64,000 bases of DNA from Paenisporosarcina quisquiliarum_A. Its GTDB lineage: Bacteria > Bacillota > Bacilli > Bacillales_A > Planococcaceae. The notes below the pieces were generated by a model, which worked only from the letters and a program-made list of their open reading frames with translations, was not told the origin of the DNA and ran no database searches. A program made the position numbers and the translations under genes. The stretch's first letter is position 1, and each line of letters begins with the position of its first letter. Shown piece by piece: positions 41,882-51,459 of this stretch. The stretch covers positions 1 through 64,000 of the forward strand of contig NZ_JBHZRU010000015.1 of the NCBI RefSeq assembly GCF_043641925.1, written 5' to 3'.

Positions 41882-43180
41882 TTAAACGGTTTGCATTACT
41901 TTCTCATCTGTTGATTCAGTATTAACACGTTCAATATCTGCACCTAATGCTTGTAATTTTAAATGGAAGTTAACATAACCGCGATCTAAATGGTATAGCT
42001 CAGTAACACGAGTAACGCCTTCTGCAGCTAATCCAGCTAGAATAAGAGCTGCTGCTGCACGTAAGTCCGTTGCTGCAACTTCTGCACCTTGAAGATCTGA
42101 AGGACCTTGCATGATCACTGAACGGCCTTCAATTTTTACATTCCCGTTCATGCGACGGAATTCTTCCACATGCATGAAGCGGTTTTCAAATACAGTTTCA
42201 GTTACGATACCAGTACCCGTAGCAGTTAGCATCAACGACATCATTTGTGATTGCATGTCTGTTGGGAAACCTGGGTGTGGCATTGTCTTGATATCAACCG
42301 AAGTTATTTTACCAGAAGAACGAATTCGTAAGCCCTCTTCTTCTTCATTGATTTTGACACCCATTTCTTCCATTTTAGAAATTAATGCTGCCATATGCTC
42401 TGGAACTGCATTTTCAATAATAACGTCACCATTTGTTATTGCTGCAGCTACCATGAATGTACCAGCTTCGATACGGTCAGGAATAATATGATGAACCGCG
42501 CCTTCTAGTGCTTCCACACCTTCAATGCGAATCGTGTCAGTTCCTGCACCAATTACGCGACCACCCATTTCGTTAATGAAGTTCGCTAAATCGACAATTT
42601 CCGGCTCTTTTGCTGCATTTTCAAGAATTGTAACTCCCTCTGCAAGTGCAGCTGCTGTTAAAATGTTCTCTGTCGCTCCAACACTTGGGAAATCCAGATA
42701 AATTTTAGCACCTTTTAATCTACCTTCAGATTTAGCTTCAACATAACCATGTCCAAATGAGATTTCAGCACCCATAGCTTCGAATCCTTTTAAATGTTGA
42801 TCAATTGGACGTGAACCGATTGCACAACCACCTGGAAGTGCTACTCGTGCAAAACCGTTACGCGCTAATAAAGGACCCATAACTAAGATTGATGCACGCA
42901 TTTTTCGAACATACTCGAATTGTGCTTCACTTGATAATGTAGCTGATGAATCAATCACCACTTCGTTTTGCTTTGGAAAGTATTGAACATCTGCATTCAA
43001 ACTTTTTAAAACTTCATGAATCGTATAAACATCTGCTAAATTAGGTACGTCACGAATGATATTTTTCCCTTTTGAAGCAAGTAATGCTGCAGCTAAAACC
43101 GGTAACACCGCATTTTTTGCACCTTCTACTCGCACTTTACCTTTTAACTTTTGTCCACCTTTTACAACTATTTTATCCAC
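41882..43180 (-). CDS. murA: UDP-N-acetylglucosamine 1-carboxyvinyltransferase MurA
   Basis: A 432-residue enzyme of the first committed peptidoglycan step: phosphoenolpyruvate plus UDP-GlcNAc. GAKNAVLPVLAAALL, the loop LPGGCAIGSRPIDQHL with the catalytic (fosfomycin-target) Cys, and PDRIEAGTFMVAAA are intact. The GTG start at 43180 follows GGAGGGTC by 6 nt; the longer frame to 43195 overlaps that site. The spoIID neighbour marks it as murAA. B. subtilis ywmB is missing here. Confidence 0.95.
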   Translation of the reverse strand: MDKIVVKGGQKLKGKVRVEGAKNAVLPVLAAALLASKGKNIIRDVPNLADVYTIHEVLKSLNADVQYFPKQNEVVIDSSATLSSEAQFEYVRKMRASILVMGPLLARNGFARVALPGGCAIGSRPIDQHLKGFEAMGAEISFGHGYVEAKSEGRLKGAKIYLDFPSVGATENILTAAALAEGVTILENAAKEPEIVDLANFINEMGGRVIGAGTDTIRIEGVEALEGAVHHIIPDRIEAGTFMVAAAITNGDVIIENAVPEHMAALISKMEEMGVKINEEEEGLRIRSSGKITSVDIKTMPHPGFPTDMQSQMMSLMLTATGTGIVTETVFENRFMHVEEFRRMNGNVKIEGRSVIMQGPSDLQGAEVAATDLRAAAALILAGLAAEGVTRVTELYHLDRGYVNFHLKLQALGADIERVNTESTDEKVMQTV

Positions 43181-43500
43181 CGTTTGACCCTCCAACTTCT
43201 TTGTAATTTTCTATTTATTCTCTCAATTTTCAACTTGTATGATGTCATTAATTAGGAATTAAAACATTTCCAATGTTACAGGCAATTCATTTTTTTAACA
43301 AGGACCGATGCCCTTATTTTTTTAATTTTTTTTGTCGATTTCCCTGCCTTATATGATACGTAAGTCATAGGATGTTTGTGTCGGTACATTCCCAATTCTA
43401 AAAAACTATCTATCTATGCGCGCATGCATTATAATAATCTGTTCCCTACCAATACATATGCGAAACCTATTTCGACAAATTATTTCCCGGGTAATACAAG

Positions 43501-43554
43501 TTTTCTTCATGTCCTTACATACGACTCCCTTCATATGCCTGGACATGAAGAGAA
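43501..43554. promoter_or_regulatory. Long hairpin after ywzB without a T run
   Basis: TTTTCTTCATGTCC / GGACATGAAGAGAA arms, one mismatch, 26-nt loop. It starts 2 bp after the ywzB stop on the minus strand. With no T run it is more likely an mRNA 3' stabiliser or operator than a terminator. The rest of 43181-43500 holds T-rich tracts and nothing recognisable. Confidence 0.4.
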
Positions 43555-43556
43555 CT

Positions 43557-43793
43557 TTATTGAAATAAATAAGGTAATTGGTTAGACCAACCCGATATCG
43601 TTAAAAAGAAATTCGAGACTGATGTCCCAATCAAAATACTCAAAAATATATATAGCAGCTGAGCTTGAAAGACATGATTCTTTTTAATGAATTTATCAAT
43701 CATTAATGCTTGTAAAGCGTAAAAGGATACACCAATAAAAAATACATGAGATATGATACCAAGTACTGCTTGTTGTCCCATTGCTTCAAACAT
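43557..43793 (-). CDS. ywzB: DUF1146 membrane protein (YwzB)
   Basis: A 78-residue protein with two membrane helices (GIISHVFFIGVSFYALQAL and LLYIFLSILIGTSVSNFFL), of the DUF1146 family. The place between the atp operon and murA is conserved. The start at 43793 follows AAGGGGTC. Function unknown. Confidence 0.85.
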   Translation of the reverse strand: MFEAMGQQAVLGIISHVFFIGVSFYALQALMIDKFIKKNHVFQAQLLYIFLSILIGTSVSNFFLTISGWSNQLPYLFQ

Positions 43794-44003
43794 ATAGACC
43801 CCTTCTTTCATTCATAAATATTCAGGAAATACTTTAAGTAAATCTTGTTCCTTTTTCCGAACGAACCAGCTATTTTTCATTTTCGACAATCATGAACTTC
43901 ACAATCTGTTTTAACGGAAGTTGAATTCAAAATAACAAGCCAAAGCGTTCACTTGATTATTCATGGTACTACTGAAATCAATCGTCGTTAAAAAAATCAA
44001 AAA

Positions 44004-44039
44004 AAACGGGCAAAAGGAAGTATTCCTCTGCCCGTTTTT
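44004..44039 (-). terminator. Terminator of the atp operon
   Basis: AAACGGGCA / TGCCCGTTT arms, on the minus strand followed by eight T, 10 bp after the atpC stop. Confidence 0.9.
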
Positions 44040-44049
44040 AGCTTAAAGA

Positions 44050-44457
44050 TTAGATGTTACCCTCATTAACGTTGATACGATTCATTGCGCGTTTTAACGA
44101 TAATTCCGCACGTTTGAAATCGACGTCGTCTTGTTTTGATAAGTTTAGACGTTCTTCTGCACGTTTCATTGCTTCTTTAGCACGGTTGATATCAATCGTA
44201 CTAGAGACTTCAGCTGATGGAGCAAGGATAGAAACCTGATCTGGACGAACCTCAAGGAACCCGCCACTAACTGCGACGATGTCTGTTTGATTGTCTTTTT
44301 TCAATCGAATAGCACTCACTTCTAGAGGAGCTACCATCGGAATGTGACCAGGTAAAATACCGATTTCACCAGTAGTAGTATTAGCAATAATCATGTTGAC
44401 TTCTGAATCGTATACCGGGCCGTCGGGAGTGACAATATTGACTTTGATGGTCTTCAT
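44050..44457 (-). CDS. atpC: F1Fo ATP synthase epsilon subunit
   Basis: A 135-residue central-stalk subunit. N-terminal beta-sandwich with TPDGPVYDSEVNMI and TTGEIGILPGHIPMVAPL, and a C-terminal two-helix hairpin (AKEAMKRAEERLNLSKQDD) that inhibits hydrolysis. Last gene of the operon, 24 nt after atpD. Confidence 0.95.
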   Translation of the reverse strand: MKTIKVNIVTPDGPVYDSEVNMIIANTTTGEIGILPGHIPMVAPLEVSAIRLKKDNQTDIVAVSGGFLEVRPDQVSILAPSAEVSSTIDINRAKEAMKRAEERLNLSKQDDVDFKRAELSLKRAMNRINVNEGNI

Positions 44458-44481
44458 TTTTTCCCCTCCTGGTCCCTGTTA

Positions 44482-45897
44482 TTAAACTTCAACGCCCATG
44501 CTTTTCGCTTTTTCGATTACTTCTTCAATACGACCCACTAAACGGAATGCATCTTCAGGTAAGTGATCATATGTTCCTTCAAGAATTTGTTTAAACCCTT
44601 GAATTGTTTCTTTAACTGGAACGTAAGAACCTTTTTGACCTGTAAATTGCTCAGCTACGTGGAAGTTTTGTGATAAGTAGAATTGAATTCGACGTGCACG
44701 GTTAACCGTTAACTTGTCTTCATCAGATAACTCATCCATACCAAGGATCGCAATGATATCTTGTAATTCTTTGTAACGTTGAAGTGTAGATTGAACTTGG
44801 CGAGCTACTGAGTAATGTTCTTCACCAACGATTTCAGGTGACAATGCACGTGAAGTCGAAGCCAAAGGATCTACCGCTGGGTAGATACCCATTTCAGATA
44901 GTTTACGCTCTAAGTTAGTTGTTGCATCTAAGTGAGCAAATGTCGTTGCAGGAGCTGGATCCGTATAGTCATCGGCTGGTACGTAGATTGCTTGAATCGA
45001 CGTTACTGAACCTTTGTTCGTAGACGTAATACGCTCTTGTAATTGACCCATTTCTGTAGCAAGAGTTGGTTGGTAACCAACGGCTGAAGGCATACGACCT
45101 AGTAAGGCAGAAACCTCAGAACCTGCTTGTGTGAAACGGAAGATATTATCGATGAACAATAGTACGTCTGCACCTTGGTCATCACGGAAATACTCAGCCA
45201 TTGTTAAACCAGTCAAGGCAACACGCATACGTGCACCAGGCGGCTCGTTCATTTGTCCGAATACCATTGCTGTTTTCTTAATAACGCCTGAATCGCTCAT
45301 CTCATGGAATAAGTCATTTCCTTCACGCGTACGCTCACCAACACCTGCGAATACCGAGATACCACCATGTTCTTGAGCGATGTTATTAATTAATTCCTGG
45401 ATTAAAACTGTTTTACCAACACCGGCACCACCGAAGAGACCGATTTTACCACCTTTAATATATGGTGCTAATAAGTCTACTACTTTGATACCTGTTTCAA
45501 GAATTTCAACTTCAGTTGAAAGATGCTCGAAAGTTGGAGCTAAACGGTGAATCGGGTCACGGCGTAATTCAGCCGGAATTTCTTCACCTAAGTCAATTAC
45601 TTCACCAAGTACGTTAAATACACGACCTAATGTGATATCACCAACTGGAACTGTAATTGCAGAACCAGCGTCTGTTACGTCAGCACCACGTTTTAAGCCA
45701 TCAGTAGATGACATCGCAACTGTACGTACAGAGTCGTCACCAAGATGTAACGCAACTTCAAGAGTTAACGTTGTAGGTTCTTGGTTTGGACGTTCAATCG
45801 TAACTGTCAAAGCATTGTAGATTGCTGGTAAGTGTCCATTGTCAAACTTAACGTCAACAACGGGACCCATTACTTGAAGAACGTGTCCTTTGTTCAT
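44482..45897 (-). CDS. atpD: F1Fo ATP synthase beta subunit
   Basis: A 471-residue catalytic subunit. Walker A GGAGVGKTVLI, catalytic Glu in GVGERTREGND, Walker B VLLFIDNIFRF and the DELSD(EED) lever motif are all present. It makes ATP at the F1 interface with alpha. Confidence 0.97.
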   Translation of the reverse strand: MNKGHVLQVMGPVVDVKFDNGHLPAIYNALTVTIERPNQEPTTLTLEVALHLGDDSVRTVAMSSTDGLKRGADVTDAGSAITVPVGDITLGRVFNVLGEVIDLGEEIPAELRRDPIHRLAPTFEHLSTEVEILETGIKVVDLLAPYIKGGKIGLFGGAGVGKTVLIQELINNIAQEHGGISVFAGVGERTREGNDLFHEMSDSGVIKKTAMVFGQMNEPPGARMRVALTGLTMAEYFRDDQGADVLLFIDNIFRFTQAGSEVSALLGRMPSAVGYQPTLATEMGQLQERITSTNKGSVTSIQAIYVPADDYTDPAPATTFAHLDATTNLERKLSEMGIYPAVDPLASTSRALSPEIVGEEHYSVARQVQSTLQRYKELQDIIAILGMDELSDEDKLTVNRARRIQFYLSQNFHVAEQFTGQKGSYVPVKETIQGFKQILEGTYDHLPEDAFRLVGRIEEVIEKAKSMGVEV

Positions 45898-45927
45898 ACT
45901 TGTACCCTCCTGTCCTACTTAATACTT

Positions 45928-46785
45928 CTATTCTAGAGCCGCTACGCCGCCTACGATTTCCGTAATTTCTTGGGTAATCGCTGCTTGTCGTGCACGGTTA
46001 AATTGTAATGTTAATGAACTAATTAATTCACTAGCGTTATCGGTTGCACTCTTCATTGCTGTCATACGTGCAGCATGTTCACTTGCTTTACCGTCAAGTA
46101 GAGCACCGTAGATCAAGCTTTCCGCATATTGTGGAAGCAGTACTTCAAGAATTGCATCGCCAGAAGGCTCGAATTCATATGAAGCAGTTGAACTTGATGT
46201 TTCGATGTCAGTTAAAGGTAGCACCTTTTTCTCTGTAACGTCTTGTTGAATGGCGCTAACAAAATGGTTGTAGTACATATAAAGTTCATCATACGTACCT
46301 TCTGTGAACATACCAACAGCCTTGCGCGCAATTTCCTTAATATCAGCAAATGAAGGTTGGTCAGGCAATGCGACCATACTTTCAATTACTGAAAATCCGC
46401 GTTTTGTGAAAAAATCACGGCCAACACGGCCAACTGCAAAGATGACAAATTGATCATTTGATGTATGACGTTCACGGATAGCATTTGTAACAACGCGTAA
46501 CACGTTACTGTTATATGCTCCGGCAAGTCCACGATCAGATGTAATAACAAGGTATGCAGTTTTTGCTACAGGACGAGAAGTTAACATTGGATGTCCACTG
46601 TCTTGTGTACCTGATGCAATTGCGCCAACGACTTCTTGAATTTTTGCCATGTAAGGTACGAATGATTTCGCATTCAACTCTGCACGGTTTAATTTTGAAG
46701 CCGACACCATCTGCATTGCTCTTGTAATTTGACTTGTCTTTTTAGTCGATGTTATTCGGCTTTTTATGTCGCGTAATGATGCCAC
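45928..46785 (-). CDS. atpG: F1Fo ATP synthase gamma subunit
   Basis: A 285-residue rotor shaft: N-terminal coil RDIKSRITSTKKTSQITRAM and C-terminal coil NASELISSLTLQFNRARQAAITQEITEIVGGVAAL, with SDRGLAGAYN in the middle domain. GTG start after AAGGTGGTG. Confidence 0.96.
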   Translation of the reverse strand: MASLRDIKSRITSTKKTSQITRAMQMVSASKLNRAELNAKSFVPYMAKIQEVVGAIASGTQDSGHPMLTSRPVAKTAYLVITSDRGLAGAYNSNVLRVVTNAIRERHTSNDQFVIFAVGRVGRDFFTKRGFSVIESMVALPDQPSFADIKEIARKAVGMFTEGTYDELYMYYNHFVSAIQQDVTEKKVLPLTDIETSSSTASYEFEPSGDAILEVLLPQYAESLIYGALLDGKASEHAARMTAMKSATDNASELISSLTLQFNRARQAAITQEITEIVGGVAALE

Positions 46786-46827
46786 TGGTATTTCACCACC
46801 TTATCGTTTTTTATTCATCCAAAAAGA

Positions 46828-48336
46828 TTATTCTGATTTAGCAAATGTCTTCTTAAACGCAGAGATCGCGTTTACTAAGTCTTCGTCAGCAGGAAGATCT
46901 TTTGTTGTACGGATGTGATCAATAACGTTAGTGTGGTTTGAATCTAACCAGCTATATAATTCGTTTTCGAAACGAACGATATCTTGCACGGCAATATCAT
47001 CTAAATGACCACGTGTTAGAGCGTATAGAATGACAACTTGTTTTTCAACCTTGATTGGTTTGTTCAAGTCTTGTTTCAATACTTCTACTGTACGTGCACC
47101 ACGATTTAATTTAGCTTGAGTTGCTTTATCCAAATCAGAACCAAATTGTGCGAATGCTTCAAGTTCACGGAATGCAGCTAAGTCAAGACGTAGTGTACCC
47201 GCAACTTTTTTCATTGCTTTAATTTGAGCTGAACCACCAACACGTGATACTGAAAGACCCGCGTTGATTGCTGGACGAACACCTGAGAAGAATAAGTCAG
47301 ATTGTAAGAAGATCTGTCCATCTGTAATCGAAATTACGTTTGTTGGAATATAAGCAGAGATATCTCCAGCTTGCGTTTCAACGAATGGAAGAGCTGTAAT
47401 CGAACCTGCTCCAAGTGTTTCATTCAATTTCGCAGCACGCTCTAATAAACGGCTATGAAGGTAGAATACATCCCCTGGATATGCTTCACGACCTGGAGGA
47501 CGACGAAGTAATAGTGAAAGTTCACGGTAAGCCGCAGCTTGTTTAGATAAATCATCATAAACAACTAATACGTGCTTGCCTTCGAACATGAACTCTTCCG
47601 CCATTGTGATTCCTGTGTAAGGAGCAAGGAATAGCAATGGAGCTGGTTGAGATGCTGAAGCAGTAACAACGATTGTGTATTCTAAAGCGCCGTTTTTACG
47701 AAGCGTTTCAACTACGTTACGAACAGTCGATTCTTTTTGACCGATTGCTACGTAAATACAAATCATGTTTTGGTCTGCTTGGTTAAGAATAGTATCAATC
47801 GCAACAGATGTTTTACCTGTTTGACGGTCACCGATGATCAACTCACGTTGACCACGACCGATTGGCACAAGTGCATCAATCGCTTTAATACCTGTTTGTA
47901 ATGGCTCATGAACCGATTTACGTGCCATAACACCTTGTGCTGGGCTTTCGATCGGGCGAGTTCTTGTTGTGCTGATTGGGCCTAACCCATCAACTGGTTG
48001 TCCAAGTGGATTGACTACACGGCCAATCAATTCTGGTCCAACTGGTACTTCCATAATACGGCCTGTACGACGTACTTCATCGCCTTCTTTGATATCTGAA
48101 TATGGTCCTAGAATAACGATACCAACATTGTTAGCTTCTAAGTTTTGTGCCATACCCATAACACCGGTAGAGAATTCAATTAACTCTCCAGCCATGACGT
48201 TGTCGAGACCATGAGCACGAGCGATACCGTCACCAATTTGGATAACTGTACCAACATCGCTAACTTTCATCTCAGATTGATAATTTTCAATCTGCTGCTT
48301 AATCAGAACACTGATTTCTTCAGCTTTGATGCTCAT
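46828..48336 (-). CDS. atpA: F1Fo ATP synthase alpha subunit
   Basis: A 502-residue nucleotide-binding, non-catalytic F1 subunit. Walker A GDRQTGKTSVA, LVVYDDLSKQAAAYRE and the VGGSAQIKAMKK arginine-finger region are intact. The ATG at 48336 follows GAGGTGAC; a frame start at 48354 overlaps the site. Confidence 0.97.
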   Translation of the reverse strand: MSIKAEEISVLIKQQIENYQSEMKVSDVGTVIQIGDGIARAHGLDNVMAGELIEFSTGVMGMAQNLEANNVGIVILGPYSDIKEGDEVRRTGRIMEVPVGPELIGRVVNPLGQPVDGLGPISTTRTRPIESPAQGVMARKSVHEPLQTGIKAIDALVPIGRGQRELIIGDRQTGKTSVAIDTILNQADQNMICIYVAIGQKESTVRNVVETLRKNGALEYTIVVTASASQPAPLLFLAPYTGITMAEEFMFEGKHVLVVYDDLSKQAAAYRELSLLLRRPPGREAYPGDVFYLHSRLLERAAKLNETLGAGSITALPFVETQAGDISAYIPTNVISITDGQIFLQSDLFFSGVRPAINAGLSVSRVGGSAQIKAMKKVAGTLRLDLAAFRELEAFAQFGSDLDKATQAKLNRGARTVEVLKQDLNKPIKVEKQVVILYALTRGHLDDIAVQDIVRFENELYSWLDSNHTNVIDHIRTTKDLPADEDLVNAISAFKKTFAKSE

Positions 48337-48363
48337 GTATGTCACCTCTTTCATTTCATAATA

Positions 48364-48900
48364 TTAACCAATAAGTTGTTTTTTCAAGCGGTCTAGCTTC
48401 GTGCTAACACTGCTGTCAAAGATACGGTTACCGATTTGAAGACGCATGCCACCAATAAGTGATGGATCAATTTCGTTTTCAATTCGTAAAGATTGCTTGC
48501 CTACTTTGTGCGCAAATGCAGAAGATATAGCTGCACGCTCATCATCCGTTAATGGACGAGTTGAGAATACTTTTGCATCTTCAACGCCTTGAGCTTCGTT
48601 GGCAAGTTTAGCGAATTCAGTTGCAACTGCAACAGTTTCGTTAATTCGGCTACGGTCAATCAATACTTGAAGTGTATTTACTACAAGTGGATTGGCTTTC
48701 GCGAATAGTTCACGGATAATTTCTTTCTTGCGAGTTAAAGAAAGTTTCGGTGTTGCAAGCAAAACTTGCAATTCACGATTTTCTTTAAATACCACTTTCA
48801 CTTCACGAAGATCTTCTTCAATAGAAGCTAATTGGTTATGTTGTTGTGCTAATTCAAACAATGCTAAAGCATAACGTTTGGCTGCAGTTGATTTACTCAC
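48364..48900 (-). CDS. atpH: F1Fo ATP synthase delta subunit
   Basis: A 178-residue peripheral-stalk subunit linking b2 to F1: KRYALALFELAQQ at the N-terminus and EIDPSLIGGMRLQIGNRIFDSSV at the C-terminus. The GTG start overlaps the atpF stop by 4 nt. Confidence 0.95.
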   Translation of the reverse strand: MSKSTAAKRYALALFELAQQHNQLASIEEDLREVKVVFKENRELQVLLATPKLSLTRKKEIIRELFAKANPLVVNTLQVLIDRSRINETVAVATEFAKLANEAQGVEDAKVFSTRPLTDDERAAISSAFAHKVGKQSLRIENEIDPSLIGGMRLQIGNRIFDSSVSTKLDRLKKQLIG

Positions 48901-49421
48901 CCTACATCGCCTGCCTTCGCAATCGTTTCTTCGATTAACGCACGGTTATCTTCCTCAGAAATTTCTTTCCCAAGAACTTTAGATGCTGCAAGAACAGAAA
49001 GAGTGACAACTTCTTCGCGAACTGCTGCGATTGCTTTCTCTTTTTCTGTTTCGATTTCACGGACAGCTGATTCTTTCAAACGGCTAGCTTCAGCGCGTGC
49101 AACAGTGATGATTTCTTCACGTTGTACGTCACCTTGTTTCTTCGCGTTTTCAACAATCGCTTGTGCTTCTGTACGTGCTTCTTTCAACAAACTACGTTGT
49201 TCCTCTAATAATTGCTGTGATTCTTGACGGCTAATTTCAGCTGCTTCGATTTCACTCGCAATCAAATCTTCACGTTGCTTCATTATTCCCATCAACGGGC
49301 CCCAAGCGAATTTTTTCAAAAGGAGCATCAAGATGATGAAAATAATTAAAGTAGCAAAGATGTCACCTGTGTTCAGGAATTGACCAGCAGATGCATTCAA
49401 TACGAGATAATCCAAAAACAC
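48897..49421 (-). CDS. atpF: F1Fo ATP synthase b subunit
   Basis: A 174-residue stator subunit with one N-terminal membrane helix (IFATLIIFIILMLLLKKFAWGP) and a long charged coiled coil. GTG start 8 nt after AGGGAGTG. The 141-bp gap to atpE holds a hairpin. Confidence 0.95.
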   Translation of the reverse strand: MFLDYLVLNASAGQFLNTGDIFATLIIFIILMLLLKKFAWGPLMGIMKQREDLIASEIEAAEISRQESQQLLEEQRSLLKEARTEAQAIVENAKKQGDVQREEIITVARAEASRLKESAVREIETEKEKAIAAVREEVVTLSVLAASKVLGKEISEEDNRALIEETIAKAGDVG

Positions 49422-49517
49422 GATTGTTTCACTCCCTTCAAGAGCTTCATTCTATGTGTGAATCTAATTAGATGTATTTCCAATTTAAAGTTACTAAATA
49501 GTATCTTTTCATAAGAG

Positions 49518-49543
49518 AATGGCGAAGGATCAACTTCGCCATT
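49518..49543. promoter_or_regulatory. Hairpin between atpE and atpF inside the operon
   Basis: Perfect AATGGCGAAG / CTTCGCCATT arms with a 6-nt loop, about 20 bp after the atpE stop. On the minus strand only CTCTTATG follows, so it is at most a leaky terminator; a processing or stabilising hairpin that raises atpE (c subunit) output is more likely. Confidence 0.6.
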
Positions 49544-49562
49544 TTATAAAACCGACTACAAA

Positions 49563-49787
49563 TTAAGCGTTTAAAGCGATGAACGCGATAACTGCAGCGA
49601 TGATTGGAAGTGCCTCAACTAATGCAACCCCGATGAACATTGTTGTTTGAAGCGTGCCACGAGCTTCTGGTTGGCGAGCGATACCTTCAACTGTTTTTGA
49701 AACGATTAATCCGTTACCAATACCTGCACCAAGTGCACCTAAACCGATTGCGATAGCTGCTGCTAATAAACCTACTGAACCTGTCAT
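49563..49787 (-). CDS. atpE: F1Fo ATP synthase c subunit
   Basis: A 74-residue hairpin proteolipid. The first helix is glycine-rich (AIAIGLGALGAGIGNGLIV), the loop reads ARQPE, and Glu 58 in ALVEALPIIAAV carries the proton (H+ type; the sodium-binding pattern is not seen). Confidence 0.96.
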   Translation of the reverse strand: MTGSVGLLAAAIAIGLGALGAGIGNGLIVSKTVEGIARQPEARGTLQTTMFIGVALVEALPIIAAVIAFIALNA

Positions 49788-49852
49788 AATAAAATTTCCT
49801 CCTTGGAATATGTGTTTTTTTGTGTTAATTGTTCAAATGAATGAACAGTATA

Positions 49853-50563
49853 TTAATGGTCGTGACTCACTTTGTGAGCCATATAAACCATCGTTAACAT
49901 AACGAAGATAAACGATTGGATTGCTCCAACGAAAATCGAGAAACCTTGCCAAGCTAGTGTTGGTACAATAACTCCGAAGAAGCCTAAGAAGCTTGCTCCA
50001 CCTATACCAGCTAGTAAGCCGAGTAGGATTTCCCCTGCATAAATGTTTCCGTAAAGACGAAGACCGAGTGTCAACGTATTCGCGAACTCTTCAATTACTT
50101 TCAAAGGTGCTAAGAATGGAAGTGGACGTAAGTAGTCTTTTCCGTATTCTTTCAAACCTTTCATTTGAATCGCATAGTAGTGTGTTAAAACAACCACCAT
50201 TGTTGCAAGTGTCATAGCTACTAGTGGATCAGCTGTTGGTGATTTCCACCATAACTCTCCGTTAACTATGATAGCGAATGGAAGACCTAACATGTTTGCC
50301 ACGAAGATAAACATAATTAGTGTAATTCCAAGTACATGGAAACGACCACCTGTGTTCCAGTCCATGTTGCTCTTGATAATACCTTTTACGAAGTCCATAA
50401 CCCACTCCATAAAGTTTTGCATACCAGTTGGTTTTAAACTCAATTTACGTGTAGCAAACACAGCAATTAAGAAAACAATTAGTGCGGTAACTGATAGCAT
50501 CAAAACGTTAGACAGATTGAACGTAAGTCCAAGCCATGTAACCGTCGGATTCTCATGATGCAC
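49853..50563 (-). CDS. atpB: F1Fo ATP synthase a subunit
   Basis: A 236-residue membrane subunit forming the proton half-channels; LTLGLRLYGNIYAGEILL holds the essential Arg. GTG start after AGAGAGGTG. Confidence 0.95.
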   Translation of the reverse strand: MHHENPTVTWLGLTFNLSNVLMLSVTALIVFLIAVFATRKLSLKPTGMQNFMEWVMDFVKGIIKSNMDWNTGGRFHVLGITLIMFIFVANMLGLPFAIIVNGELWWKSPTADPLVAMTLATMVVVLTHYYAIQMKGLKEYGKDYLRPLPFLAPLKVIEEFANTLTLGLRLYGNIYAGEILLGLLAGIGGASFLGFFGVIVPTLAWQGFSIFVGAIQSFIFVMLTMVYMAHKVSHDH

Positions 50564-50592
50564 GATGCATTCACCTCTCTTTCACAATTCGA

Positions 50593-50964
50593 TTAATGGT
50601 GTTTCACATGGTATACAATTCTGTCTACAAGTAAGTAAACATACGGAATCATCAACCCAATGACCGTGCTTCCTAAATGAAATTGTTCAGGAACAGACAT
50701 CGCAACCGCCACAGCCGCTATTCCAGAGGCGAACCTCATAGCAGTGCCGAGTGATTTGACTTTCTTCCCTTCATTTAAAGAGCGGTCGAATTTTTCCAAT
50801 CTCCGTACGAGGAGCCAAAAGTTATACAACCCAAAGAGGGCGCCTAATGCTAAGCCAGCAAACACAGTTTGGTTTGGAGTAAAACCCCAGCCAAGTGCAC
50901 AGAATGCGAGCAAAAAAAATATAAGTTTCTTTTGCCTTTGATATACTTGCTGTAAACCATGCAT
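50593..50964 (-). CDS. atpI: ATP synthase assembly protein I
   Basis: A 123-residue protein with four membrane helices (LIFFLLAFCALGWGF, TVFAGLALGALFGLYNFWLL, ASGIAAVAVAMSV, STVIGLMIPYVYLLV), of the AtpI family that helps c-ring assembly. Follows atpZ by 3 nt. Confidence 0.88.
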   Translation of the reverse strand: MHGLQQVYQRQKKLIFFLLAFCALGWGFTPNQTVFAGLALGALFGLYNFWLLVRRLEKFDRSLNEGKKVKSLGTAMRFASGIAAVAVAMSVPEQFHLGSTVIGLMIPYVYLLVDRIVYHVKHH

Positions 50965-50967
50965 AGA

Positions 50968-51189
50968 TTATGTATCTCCTGAATCGTATTTTCGAATGGA
51001 CAGAATTACGGCTGTAACACCAGCAGCGAGGCCAATGAACAGACATAGCACTAAAAATAACGGGGTGGTGCCTATTTTGCTGTCGAGCCACATACCTGTG
51101 TAAACACCGATTAAAATAGAACCAACAAGTTGTGAGACAATAGCCGAATAAAGGGCCATTGCGTGTAAAGGACGTCGATTTGGACGCAT
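50968..51189 (-). CDS. atpZ: AtpZ-type protein, first gene of the atp operon
   Basis: A 73-residue two-helix membrane protein (SAIVSQLVGSILIGVYTGMWLD; LFLVLCLFIGLAAGVTAVI) of the AtpZ/AtpI family, which has been proposed to aid Mg2+ supply or assembly. The start is the ATG at 51189 after GAGGATC; the open frame continues to 51390 through the promoter and is not used. Confidence 0.8.
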   Translation of the reverse strand: MRPNRRPLHAMALYSAIVSQLVGSILIGVYTGMWLDSKIGTTPLFLVLCLFIGLAAGVTAVILSIRKYDSGDT

Positions 51190-51307
51190 GATGATCCTCA
51201 CGTTTTTTGCAAGTTTTGTAAAAACCGCGAATCTAGTAGAAAGCAGATATAACAAGGTTTCTTCACATGATTTCTCTATGAAAGCCCTCTCATTCATACC
51301 CTTTGTA

Positions 51308-51336
51308 AGCATACAATAGGGGTAATTTGATGTCAA
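51308..51336 (-). promoter_or_regulatory. Sigma-A promoter of the atp operon
   Basis: On the minus strand TTGACA (51331-51336), exactly 17 nt, TATGCT (51308-51313). It lies about 120 bp upstream of atpZ, with no competing terminator. Confidence 0.8.
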
Positions 51337-51459
51337 TTGATTCCCGTGAAAAACTTCACAAACTACAATGGCTCGACATATTGTCGACAAATTTTAGGCA
51401 CAGCAGGATGAGTTGTTATATTTTCTATAAAATATCTCTCATAAAACCTTTGATTTTCA

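Noticed and set aside
50968..51390. 140-codon version of AtpZ
   Set aside because: The extension covers the sigma-A promoter and has no ribosome site; the 73-residue form fits the family.
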